Assembly (NCBI GenBank): GCA_021323815.1 | Contig: JAJPKG010000148.1 | Coordinates: forward strand, 1-15,457 | Direction: 5' to 3' | Source of the DNA: Pseudomonadota bacterium | GTDB taxonomy: Bacteria; Chloroflexota; Ktedonobacteria; Ktedonobacterales; JACDGC01 | Length of the DNA: 15,457 nucleotides | Part shown: positions 6,544-12,322 of the stretch, in pieces | Numbering within the stretch: position 1 is the stretch's first letter | Layout: every line of letters begins with the position of its first letter | Notes under the pieces: generated by a model | The model's database searches: none | Told to the model about the DNA's origin: nothing | The model's input: only the letters and a program-made list of their open reading frames with translations | Made by a program: the position numbers and the translations under genes

Positions 6544-6915
6544 TCATTGGGGTGACCGCGCCGCGATGCAGCCAGCGATCACTGCACCACGCACAGCACC
6601 AGCAGGAGAAGCACCGTAGCTGCGTGTCCACCATGCGGGAAGACGATGCCCTTCAGCAAACGCCTTGCGCAACACACCAGCCGAGTAGCCCGTGCAGTCC
6701 TTCGCCATCGCGGCGGCGCTGACCGCTGACCAGGCACGCACACAGAGAGGGAGCTGCTCCGGCTGGAGCGCTCGTTGCAAGATGGTCCATCCGTGTGCGT
6801 TGCCCTGCTCACGGAGCAGGTCTTCACCTCGCTCTGGTTTACCAGCACCTTCCGGCGGCGCTTGGGGCACCAGATGAGGGGAGAGACGATCCGCTGGACA
6901 TGATGCTCATCATGC
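6544..6915 (-). pseudogene. tnpA: Degenerate IS200/IS605 Y1 transposase (tnpA remnant)
   Basis: Two frames on the - strand together resemble a Y1 transposase. The upstream frame gives HHVQRIVSPLIWCPKRRRKV (about 6910-6850), matching the TnpA start around yHLvWcPKYRRKVL. After a frameshift near 6805-6845 the other frame gives EDLLREQGNAHGWTILQRAL and, later, GYSAGVLRKAF and LPAWWTRSYGAS, ending at 6544. The position of the catalytic HUH motif (PDHVHL) reads PEQLPL, so both histidines are gone. The position of the catalytic tyrosine (RRYIEAQ) reads AGCIAAR, a cysteine. No start codon fits the first frame. It should be inactive. The alignment is by eye against remembered family motifs. Confidence 0.75.
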
Positions 6916-7055
6916 GGCTATGCACGGTTGTTCCCCATGGAGTCGTTCTACACGAGAAACACCAGCGCCGTCAAGAGGGCGCAGAACGGCTCAAGCCGCT
7001 GCAAGCCTTTTCATCCGCATGGCCTCAAGGCACAGCGGCTTTACGGGCTTTCTGT

Positions 7056-7087
7056 AAAAGCCCCTCGCCACACAACATGGAGAGGGG
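7056..7087 (-). terminator. Intrinsic terminator of the surface-protein gene
   Basis: On the - strand CCCCTC (7087-7082) pairs with GAGGGG (7066-7061), and after one mismatch CCA pairs with TGG, around a 7-nt loop. C and four T residues (7060-7056) follow. It starts 11 bp after the stop at 7098. A second perfect hairpin, GGGCTTT/AAAGCCC (7045-7063), overlaps its end and would compete with it; that one may belong to the insertion element. Confidence 0.6.
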
Positions 7088-7097
7088 TTAGTGCAAA

Positions 7098-8702
7098 TCA
7101 GCGTTGCGGCCAGGCGGGACCGGTGTTTTGCTCGTCATCGCCCCACGTCTGATCTGGGCCGGGATAGGAGCGCGGCGGACCCATTGGCCGGGACTGCGGC
7201 GGCGGACCGCCTTGCATGGGGCCACCTGGCGGCATTGGCCCGCCCTGCATGGGCCGCGAAGGTGGCGGGCCGCCCTGATTCATGGGCCGCGAGATAGGTG
7301 GCGGACCGCCCTGCATGGGCCGCGACGGCGGCGGGGTCTGATAGGGATCGCCCATGCGCGTGCGATAGCGATCGTCGTCCTCGTCGTCGAAGGGACCTTG
7401 CAGCGGCGGGGGCATGGTTCGCGCGTCATATTGGCCGGCGCGCTGGTTGCTCCACGGGCGACCCGGCGGTTGCCAGGGGTCGTCGTCACCCCACTGCGCC
7501 ACGCCGCCTTGTGGCACATATCCCCCGGCAACGGTCTGGTCATAGGGAGCGCTGCCGAAATTGCCCCCGCCATAAGGATTTCCATAGCCGCCGGGGGGAC
7601 CATACGTGCCGCCGAAGCCGCCGTTCGGGCCGGAGCGCAGCCCGCTGGGTGACAGCCCTTGCTCCATGTTGCGCCCGCGCAACGCCAGCACCGCCACCAC
7701 AATGCCTGCCAGCAACAACACCACCGCAATCAAGCCCAGTAGCCCGATAAGCAGGGTGTTTTTCGAGCTATTTGATGAGCCGCCGCTGCTCATTCCGCCC
7801 GTGCCGGTGGAAGCAGCCACCGTCGGTGTGGGGCTGGGCTTCGGCGTCGGCGTGGGGCGCACCGGCGGCAAGATGGTCAGTGGTTGGCTCGTCGCCATCA
7901 AGGCATAATCGTCGGTGTCGATCTGTGGCCCCATGTACGCGACGATATCCTGCGCATTACCATCTGCCTGGCTGCCATAGCGGTTCGTGGGCAATTTTAT
8001 CGATACGGAGAAATTGCCGTTGTTGTCGGGATAAATCGGTGAAGCTGTTTGCAATGGCTCGCCGGGATCTTGCGTCAGGGTGAGATGATAGCCTTGCAGC
8101 AGCAACGAGATCGGCTGAATTGGCACCCAACTGGTGCCGCTGACCTGCACGGTATCACCTTCGTGGGCGGTGAGCGGGGTCACAGCGATGGCAGGTGGCG
8201 TGTTTGCCAGGACGTTGAATGTATTTGATGAACGCCCAACCTGATTGCCCGCGCCCGACTCGCTGGCGCAGAGAATGTAGGTATTCATCGTCAGCGCCGC
8301 CGGCCAGAAGAAGGTCGCGGTGAAGCTGCTGTCGCCGCCGACGGTAATGGGATTGGTGTTGGCGCTGATCGGCGTGCCGGAACCGGCACTGCACGGTGTG
8401 CCGCTGCTTTCGACGATGGCGCTCAACGTGATGGTCGCGCCCGGCGTCCATCCGCTGCCGGGAAGCGCCTTCACCTGCACATCCGTATTCACCGGACCTG
8501 CTGCCACGCCGCTGAACAACGGATTGACGATGCTGAAGGTAGGGGAAGGGGGATCTTGGGCGCGCAACGCCGCCGCCTGGGCGGGCGTGCCGCCGGCAGC
8601 TAGCGCCAGCCATCCCGCCATGCCCAGCCATATCACAAGCGGCCAGCTCGGTCGGCGCGCGTGGCGGCGCAACACGGTGGTACTGCCAAAGTGCGTGATC
8701 AT
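7098..8702 (-). CDS. Secreted/membrane-anchored Ig-like surface protein with Gly/Pro/Met-rich tail
   Basis: A 534-aa protein not matched to a named family. An Arg-rich N-terminus precedes a hydrophobic segment (about 20-44) ending in a likely signal-peptidase site, TPAQA. Residues about 53-166 and 168-277 look like two Ig-like or IPT-type beta domains (GSGWTPGATITL, EGDTVQVSGTSW). A Pro/Thr spacer follows (280-295), then a Gly/Ser stretch and a transmembrane helix (about 316-341). The final 190 residues are low-complexity, with acidic clusters and repeated SRPMQGGPP. The expected topology is beta domains outside, Gly/Pro tail inside. The start at ATG 8702 has GAGGAAAG upstream, and both a promoter and a terminator are identified. 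It may have a structural or adhesive envelope role, which is inference only. Confidence 0.8.
   Translation of the reverse strand: MITHFGSTTVLRRHARRPSWPLVIWLGMAGWLALAAGGTPAQAAALRAQDPPSPTFSIVNPLFSGVAAGPVNTDVQVKALPGSGWTPGATITLSAIVESSGTPCSAGSGTPISANTNPITVGGDSSFTATFFWPAALTMNTYILCASESGAGNQVGRSSNTFNVLANTPPAIAVTPLTAHEGDTVQVSGTSWVPIQPISLLLQGYHLTLTQDPGEPLQTASPIYPDNNGNFSVSIKLPTNRYGSQADGNAQDIVAYMGPQIDTDDYALMATSQPLTILPPVRPTPTPKPSPTPTVAASTGTGGMSSGGSSNSSKNTLLIGLLGLIAVVLLLAGIVVAVLALRGRNMEQGLSPSGLRSGPNGGFGGTYGPPGGYGNPYGGGNFGSAPYDQTVAGGYVPQGGVAQWGDDDPWQPPGRPWSNQRAGQYDARTMPPPLQGPFDDEDDDRYRTRMGDPYQTPPPSRPMQGGPPPISRPMNQGGPPPSRPMQGGPMPPGGPMQGGPPPQSRPMGPPRSYPGPDQTWGDDEQNTGPAWPQR
7173..7325 (-). repeat. Imperfect in-gene repeats encoding SRPMQGGPPP
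   Basis: About four to five degenerate units of 30-36 bp encode variants of SRPMQGGPPP (residues about 460-510 of the surface protein). Unit lengths stay multiples of three, so the frame is kept. Such repeats tend to vary in number between strains by slippage or recombination. Confidence 0.75.
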
Positions 8703-8766
8703 CTATTCTTTCCTCGAGATGGCATGCCGATCAGGGATGCTTATAATTCCAATAACACCCGTCGCC

Positions 8767-8795
8767 ACTATAGCAGTGAGAAATCACCCCGTCAA
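8767..8795 (-). promoter_or_regulatory. Sigma-70-type promoter of the surface-protein gene
   Basis: TTGACG (8795-8790) and TATAGT (8772-8767) on the - strand are separated by exactly 17 bp. The predicted start is near 8760, giving a leader of about 58 nt before ATG 8702. The spacer contains a short perfect palindrome, GTGATTTCTCAC. This is the best two-box promoter match in the window. Confidence 0.75.
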
Positions 8796-8880
8796 GAGCA
8801 ACGCTACTCTTCCTATAGATGTTCCATCCAACATAACCATCGCTCTCAACCGCCTGATCAGATCGCGTTGCCGCGCAGCT

Positions 8881-8906
8881 TCCCCTTTCCGGCTTTGCCG
8901 GGGGGC
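8881..8906. other. GC-rich hairpin in the 286-bp divergent intergenic region
   Basis: CCGGC-TTT-GCCGG (8889-8901) is a perfect 5-bp stem flanked by CCCC(TTT) on the left and further Gs on the right. It has no T-run on either side, so it is not a normal terminator. It lies between the two divergent promoters. The rest of 8703-8988 shows only those promoters and ribosome sites. Confidence 0.4.
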
Positions 8907-8959
8907 CACATCCTCGCCGATCAAGCCCCCATGTGTGCTGAAACGCTTCCAGACTGGGA

Positions 8960-8965
8960 TATAGT
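8960..8965 (+). promoter_or_regulatory. -10 box TATAGT for the 83-aa gene
   Basis: TATAGT lies 24 bp before the ATG at 8989, giving a short leader of roughly 16-18 nt that still contains the AAAGGGG ribosome site. The -35 region (near TGCTGA) is weak. Confidence 0.4.
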
Positions 8966-8988
8966 ACAGGCAGAAAGGGGAACGCTTC

Positions 8989-9240
8989 ATGATTTTACAA
9001 GGAACCATTGTGAGCAAACAAACCGGTCTCACGGCCAGCTTTGAGGGGCAAGAGCAGCCCTATGTGCTGTGCGTCGTGGCGCGTCTTGAGCATCCAGAAG
9101 TGCAGTCCGAGGTGCGCATCATCGGCCACACCGACATTCCACAAGGTGTCGGCGATGTGGTGAAGGTGGAAGTCGTGCGCACCATCACCGACCGTCACGC
9201 GGGTGTCGTCCGTTTCGATGGGCACCTGCTGCCGGATTGA
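8989..9240 (+). CDS. Small hypothetical protein, 83 aa
   Basis: An 83-aa acidic to neutral soluble protein starting MILQGTIVSKQTGL and ending DGHLLPD. It has no cysteines apart from one (VLCVV), no membrane segment and no motif I recognise. The pattern of alternating hydrophobic residues (GDVVKVEVVRTITDRHAGVVRFDG) suggests a small beta-barrel or OB-like fold, which is inference only. The start is supported by AAAGGGG 8 nt before the ATG. It precedes the DUF4352-like gene by 107 bp, with a strong hairpin between, and the two may be co-transcribed. Confidence 0.7.
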   Translation: MILQGTIVSKQTGLTASFEGQEQPYVLCVVARLEHPEVQSEVRIIGHTDIPQGVGDVVKVEVVRTITDRHAGVVRFDGHLLPD

Positions 9241-9284
9241 TTTTGCATCCCGCGTATGTTGGAAAGAGAGGGATGTTTGCGATA

Positions 9285-9316
9285 GAGAGGGGCAATCTCT
9301 TGTGGTTGCCCTTCTC
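9285..9316 (+). other. 11-bp intergenic hairpin between two + strand genes
   Basis: GAGAGGGGCAA (9285-9295) pairs with TTGCCCTTCTC (9306-9316) over 11 bp with one G-U pair, around a 10-nt loop. It lies 45 bp after the 83-aa gene and 16 bp before the GGAGG of the next gene. No U-run follows, so it may be an RNA processing or stability element, or a partial terminator, rather than a classical terminator. Confidence 0.5.
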
Positions 9317-9347
9317 AAGAGGTCCTTTCAGCGGAGGGATTCGACTT

Positions 9348-9998
9348 ATGGCAACGGTTTCCGGAGTTTCCAGCGCTCACGCGCCCGTGCGACAGACATT
9401 CAGCAAGGCATTCCATCTGCTGGGAGCGCTCGTCGTCGTTTTTGGCAGCGTGGGCTTCGCGTCCGTCGCCGCACACTGGATTTTGAGCGGGGTGCCGCAT
9501 GCGAGCGCAGCAGTTCACCAGACTGTCGGCGCAACTTCTCCAAAAACGCGCATGCGACAGAGCAATCGGCAAGAGAATGCTCCCATCGCGGTCGGCATGG
9601 GGGCCACGCAGAGCTATCATGGCCTGGCCATCACCATCGGTCAGTTGCAGATCACGACGAAGCATGATTTCCTGGCTGCGCCTGCGGGCCAGGCTTTCGC
9701 CATCGTTACCGTCACCATCGTCAACACCGATCCGGTGCAAACCGCCACGTATAACGCTGCCAATTTCCAGATGGAAGATCCCGCCGGCGCGCTGCATCCC
9801 GAAGCGATGGCCGCCCTGGCATCGCCATTGGGCATCGGCACCATTGCGCCGCATGGCCGCGCACAAGGCACCATCGCGTTTCTCGTCCCGTATCCTGCCG
9901 ACCCCTACAAACCGGATCCGGCCGTCGTGTTTCTCCCCACGCCAAATCCGGCGCTTGCGCTGGCATGGGATCTGCCCCTTGCGCCAAGCATGCCGTAA
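9348..9998 (+). CDS. Membrane-anchored DUF4352-like protein
   Basis: A 216-aa protein with a single hydrophobic segment at about 23-47, acting as an uncleaved or cleaved signal, followed by a Ser/Arg-rich linker and an extracytoplasmic beta domain at about 78-210. The domain pattern (LAITIGQLQ, then GQAFAIVTVTIVNTD, NFQMEDPAG, and APHGRAQGTIAFLVP) matches DUF4352, an immunoglobulin-like fold common in Gram-positive and Chloroflexota lipoproteins or membrane proteins. There is no lipobox cysteine. The start at ATG 9348 is chosen because GGAGG precedes it; an in-frame ATG at 9237 overlaps the preceding gene and adds an unlikely N-terminus. The function is unknown, perhaps envelope sensing or ligand binding. 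Confidence 0.75.
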   Translation: MATVSGVSSAHAPVRQTFSKAFHLLGALVVVFGSVGFASVAAHWILSGVPHASAAVHQTVGATSPKTRMRQSNRQENAPIAVGMGATQSYHGLAITIGQLQITTKHDFLAAPAGQAFAIVTVTIVNTDPVQTATYNAANFQMEDPAGALHPEAMAALASPLGIGTIAPHGRAQGTIAFLVPYPADPYKPDPAVVFLPTPNPALALAWDLPLAPSMP

Positions 9999-10039
9999 CT
10001 GTCTGCTTTCTCGCGCCTGATGCTCGGCTTCCTGATGAT

Positions 10040-10870
10040 TTACCGCCCCGCCGCCTGGCGCAGCTTTGCCAACGCTTCCGGCGGCAAGGGGGGCTGCTTG
10101 CCGAGCGGGGTGGGGTGAAGACCAGGGCCATGATAATCGCTGCCGCCGGTAGGGATGAGGTTGAAGCGCCGCGCCAGCGCGCAGAGCTGCGAGATGGTAC
10201 TGTCTTTGTACGGCCCGTAATAGATCTCCAGCCCCACCAGACCAACCGCGACGAGATCTGCCAGCAAGCCTTCCAGGTTGGGGATATCCTTGGGGTGTGC
10301 CAGTGAGGCGACCCCGCCCCCGCTGCGGATGAGTTCCACCGCTTGTGCCGGGGTGAAAGGTGCGCGCGGAACGTAACCGACCATGCCACGCCCCAGGAAG
10401 CGGTCGAATGCTTCCTGCACGCTGCTCACGATGCCAAGATCGATCAGCGCCGCCGCCACGTGCGGGCGGCCTACCGCGCCATCGGCATGCCTGCGCACCT
10501 GCTCCCAGGTGATGGGAATGCCTGCCGCCTGCAATTGCGCCACCATTTTGTGCCCGCGCGCCTCACGCGCAACGCGCCGCGCCTGCAACTGTGATTGAAA
10601 CGCGGGATCGTCGATGCGGACGAAATAGCCCAGCACGTGTGCATCTCCGCCACCGTGCGGCAGATCGGTGTTGATCTCCACGCCCGCGATGACTTCCACG
10701 CCCAGACTCGCGCCGGCGGCTTGTGCCTCGGCCATGCCGCTGGTTGTGTCGTGGTCGGTCAGCGCCATCACGGTAACACCTGCTTCTTGGGCTTTGCGCA
10801 CCAGTTCACCCGGCGCAAAGAGTCCATCAGACGCAGTGGAATGGGTGTGGAGATCGATTCGCGTGGTCAC
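10040..10870 (-). CDS. PHP-domain phosphoesterase (RNase AM / YciV-TrpH type)
   Basis: A 276-aa PHP-family metal-dependent phosphoesterase. The metal ligands are visible, in residues from GTG 10870: HTHSTASDG (H8, H10, D15), TDHDT (D39-H40-D41), GVEIN (E65), the AHVLGY histidine (H78), LAHP and GSDYHG near the C-terminus. Relatives include 3',5'-nucleotide bisphosphate phosphatases and the 5'-3' exoribonuclease RNase AM; which substrate applies is not shown. The start is uncertain. GTG 10870 sits 7 nt after AGAAAG and 25 bp after the zinc-finger gene, and begins just before the first motif. ATG 10921 or 10966 would overlap that gene. It is last in a three-gene - strand cluster. Confidence 0.9.
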   Translation of the reverse strand: MTTRIDLHTHSTASDGLFAPGELVRKAQEAGVTVMALTDHDTTSGMAEAQAAGASLGVEVIAGVEINTDLPHGGGDAHVLGYFVRIDDPAFQSQLQARRVAREARGHKMVAQLQAAGIPITWEQVRRHADGAVGRPHVAAALIDLGIVSSVQEAFDRFLGRGMVGYVPRAPFTPAQAVELIRSGGGVASLAHPKDIPNLEGLLADLVAVGLVGLEIYYGPYKDSTISQLCALARRFNLIPTGGSDYHGPGLHPTPLGKQPPLPPEALAKLRQAAGR

Positions 10871-10895
10871 GTGAAGTCTTTCTGTCGAAGTTGGT

Positions 10896-11081
10896 TTACG
10901 ATTGTGCCACCCCACTTCCATCGCAAGAAGCGCACCGGCCATCGCCCGGCGTGCCGCTGGCGACATCGCCGGGATGAGCGCAGTGCAGGCAGGGCGTCAG
11001 TTGCCCGGTATTATCCAGCGGTTGCGTGCCGGCACCGCTGCACCAGGGGCAAACACCCGTCCCTTCGCATTGTGGGCACAT
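10896..11081 (-). CDS. DnaJ-type zinc-finger microprotein, 61 aa
   Basis: A 61-aa protein built almost only of CxxCxGxG motifs: CPQCEGTG (2-9), CPWCSGAG (11-18), a degenerate CLHCAHPG (31-38) and CASCDGSG (50-57). Four CxxC pairs would hold two zinc ions as in the cysteine-rich domain of DnaJ, but there is no J domain. The ATG at 11081 has AGGA 8 nt upstream, and the gene fits neatly between the methyltransferase stop (11102) and the PHP start (10870), so it is likely real and co-transcribed. A chaperone-like or protein-protein role is conceivable; nothing specific can be claimed. Confidence 0.75.
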   Translation of the reverse strand: MCPQCEGTGVCPWCSGAGTQPLDNTGQLTPCLHCAHPGDVASGTPGDGRCASCDGSGVAQS

Positions 11082-11101
11082 CAGACATCCTTTGCGCGGC
11101 T

Positions 11102-12079
11102 TTATCCCTCAGACTCAGGCTTTTGGATGGCGACGATGATCTGATTTTGCAAGAACAAAATTGTCCCGTCATCCAATCCTTTTTGGATGTCTCGCGCCAT
11201 CTCCTCTGATTCCGCTTCGGTGATGACCCCCGCTTGCACGGCATGCAACCTGGCCGCGGGATTAAAGAAGGCGTATGCGCTAATGGGCGATTGCGTTGCC
11301 ATGTCGGCGCGCAGGGTTTCCGCCGTTCCTGGCAGCGCAGCCGTCAATTCGATGATCGGTTGCGCGCCTTGTTTCACCAGTTCGTCATACAGTTCCAGGC
11401 TCAGGCGCGAATGTTTGAGGATACGCCGCGACGTGTAGGAGATGAAACGCTGAAACACCACCGGATCGCATGGATGGATATAATAGTTTTCGCAGTCGGC
11501 ATCCATCGAAAGCACCATGCCACCCGGTTTGGTCACGCGCAGCATCTCGGCGAAGGCATGAAAGGGATCGTCCAGGTGCATCAGCACGCGCTCGGCGCGC
11601 ACCGCATCGAAGAAATTATCTTTGAAGGGCAGGCGGTTGACATCGCCTTCAACAAACAGGGCGCGCGGATACGCGGCTTTCGCTTCATTGATCATCACCG
11701 CGCTGTTGTCCACGCCCCACACTTCGCCTGTGGGACCGACCAGTTCCATCAGCCGCGCCACGTCGCGGCCATTGCCGCAGCCTACGTCCAGCACGCTGCT
11801 GCCTTCACGCAGTTGCAAAACCTGAAAACTGCGCTCTTTGCCCAGTGCCGAAGCGCGCGCCGCCATATTCAAAAATTCGTTGGCGCGGGTGGGAACGCGC
11901 CCGCTGGCCCAAAAGGCACTGAATGGATTTTCCGGCGGGCGCGGGATCAACGGGTCGCGTGTCACCGGCGCACTGGCCGGTGTCGGCGTGGGTGAGGCGA
12001 CGGACGTGGTGGGTGCGGCATCAGCAGTGGAGGTAGATTTCCGTCCAAAGGGCCACCAGCGGCGATCAGATCGTGCCAT
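11102..12079 (-). CDS. SAM-dependent class I methyltransferase
   Basis: A 325-aa protein. The first 50 or so residues are basic and then Pro/Thr/Ser-rich (PTTSVASPTPTPASAP), like a flexible linker. The Rossmann methyltransferase domain follows: motif I VLDVGCGNGRDVA at 96-108, an acidic motif II near VWGVDNS, then FVEGDVNRLPFKDNFFDAV and an RVLMHLDDP motif, as in the Methyltransf_11/25 group. The extra C-terminal portion (about 215-325) may set substrate specificity. The substrate is unknown. The start at ATG 12079 has GAGGT 7 nt upstream; an in-frame ATG at 12118 lacks one. It is first in the - strand cluster with the zinc-finger and PHP genes, and divergent from the kinase. Confidence 0.9.
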   Translation of the reverse strand: MARSDRRWWPFGRKSTSTADAAPTTSVASPTPTPASAPVTRDPLIPRPPENPFSAFWASGRVPTRANEFLNMAARASALGKERSFQVLQLREGSSVLDVGCGNGRDVARLMELVGPTGEVWGVDNSAVMINEAKAAYPRALFVEGDVNRLPFKDNFFDAVRAERVLMHLDDPFHAFAEMLRVTKPGGMVLSMDADCENYYIHPCDPVVFQRFISYTSRRILKHSRLSLELYDELVKQGAQPIIELTAALPGTAETLRADMATQSPISAYAFFNPAARLHAVQAGVITEAESEEMARDIQKGLDDGTILFLQNQIIVAIQKPESEG

Positions 12080-12155
12080 GTTATTGACCTCGTTCCAGAT
12101 GTGAGCGATGATAGACAATACGAACGACGTGGGCGATCACACGGAATCTTGACTG

Positions 12156-12180
12156 CTTGATCATATCATGCTGGATCAAG
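12156..12180. promoter_or_regulatory. Inverted repeat CTTGATC-N11-GATCAAG over the methyltransferase promoter
   Basis: Perfect 7-bp arms at 12156-12162 and 12174-12180 have centres 18 bp apart. The left arm and gap contain TGATATGAT on the - strand (12168-12160), an extended -10 element (TATGAT at 12165-12160) for the methyltransferase, about 80 bp before its ATG. A dimeric regulator bound here would cover that promoter. The kinase -10 box is 47 bp away, so both genes could be affected. Confidence 0.45.
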
Positions 12181-12223
12181 AGGAACCACAGACAAAAATG
12201 GCATCGAATCCGCGCATGATCTA

Positions 12224-12232
12224 TGGTATAAT
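12224..12232 (+). promoter_or_regulatory. Extended -10 promoter TGGTATAAT for the kinase operon
   Basis: A perfect extended -10 element, TGGTATAAT, with no clear -35 box (TCGAAT at 17 bp). Transcription would start near 12239, giving a leader of about 80 nt before ATG 12323. The most upstream in-frame start (TTG 12242) would sit at the very 5' end and is therefore unlikely. Confidence 0.65.
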
Positions 12233-12322
12233 TGAGCCGTCTTGCGCTCATGCATTGCCACAGAGAAGCGCGAGAATGCGCAGGGGTTGGTTGTCGCCCA
12301 GGCCGGAGGGATGAGATCAGGC

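Larger units (their letters stand above)
5217..7060 (-). mobile_element. IS200/IS605-type element (IS605-like, left end approximate)
   Basis: The element contains, in - orientation, a degraded Y1 transposase (tnpA), an intact tnpB 12 bp downstream of it, and a hairpin-rich right end. The right end is placed at the GTGTCAAC that follows the last hairpin (5224-5217), because elements of this group end just after such a hairpin. The left end is not resolved: it lies above the tnpA remnant (6915) and below the stop of the next gene (7098). IS200/IS605 elements have no terminal inverted repeats and make no target duplication, so edges cannot be set from repeats alone. Hairpins in the left region include CATGATG/CATCATG (6899-6914), CGGCT/AGCCG (6987-6998), GCCT/AGGC (7022-7031) and GGGCTTT/AAAGCCC (7045-7063). 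Confidence 0.7.

Noticed and set aside
5218..6555. Long + strand open frame (445 aa) opposite tnpB
   Set aside because: It is the antisense shadow of tnpB, which has RuvC and zinc-ribbon motifs. The shadow protein has no recognisable domain and no ribosome site.
5323..7098. A novel defence or toxin-antitoxin system built around the tnpB gene
   Set aside because: The associated frames are a transposase remnant and right-end RNA of a known element class. No toxin, antitoxin or restriction gene is nearby.
7104..7652. + strand open frame (182 aa) over the repeat-rich tail of the surface protein
   Set aside because: It arises from GC-rich repeats read in antisense, with no start context and no domain.
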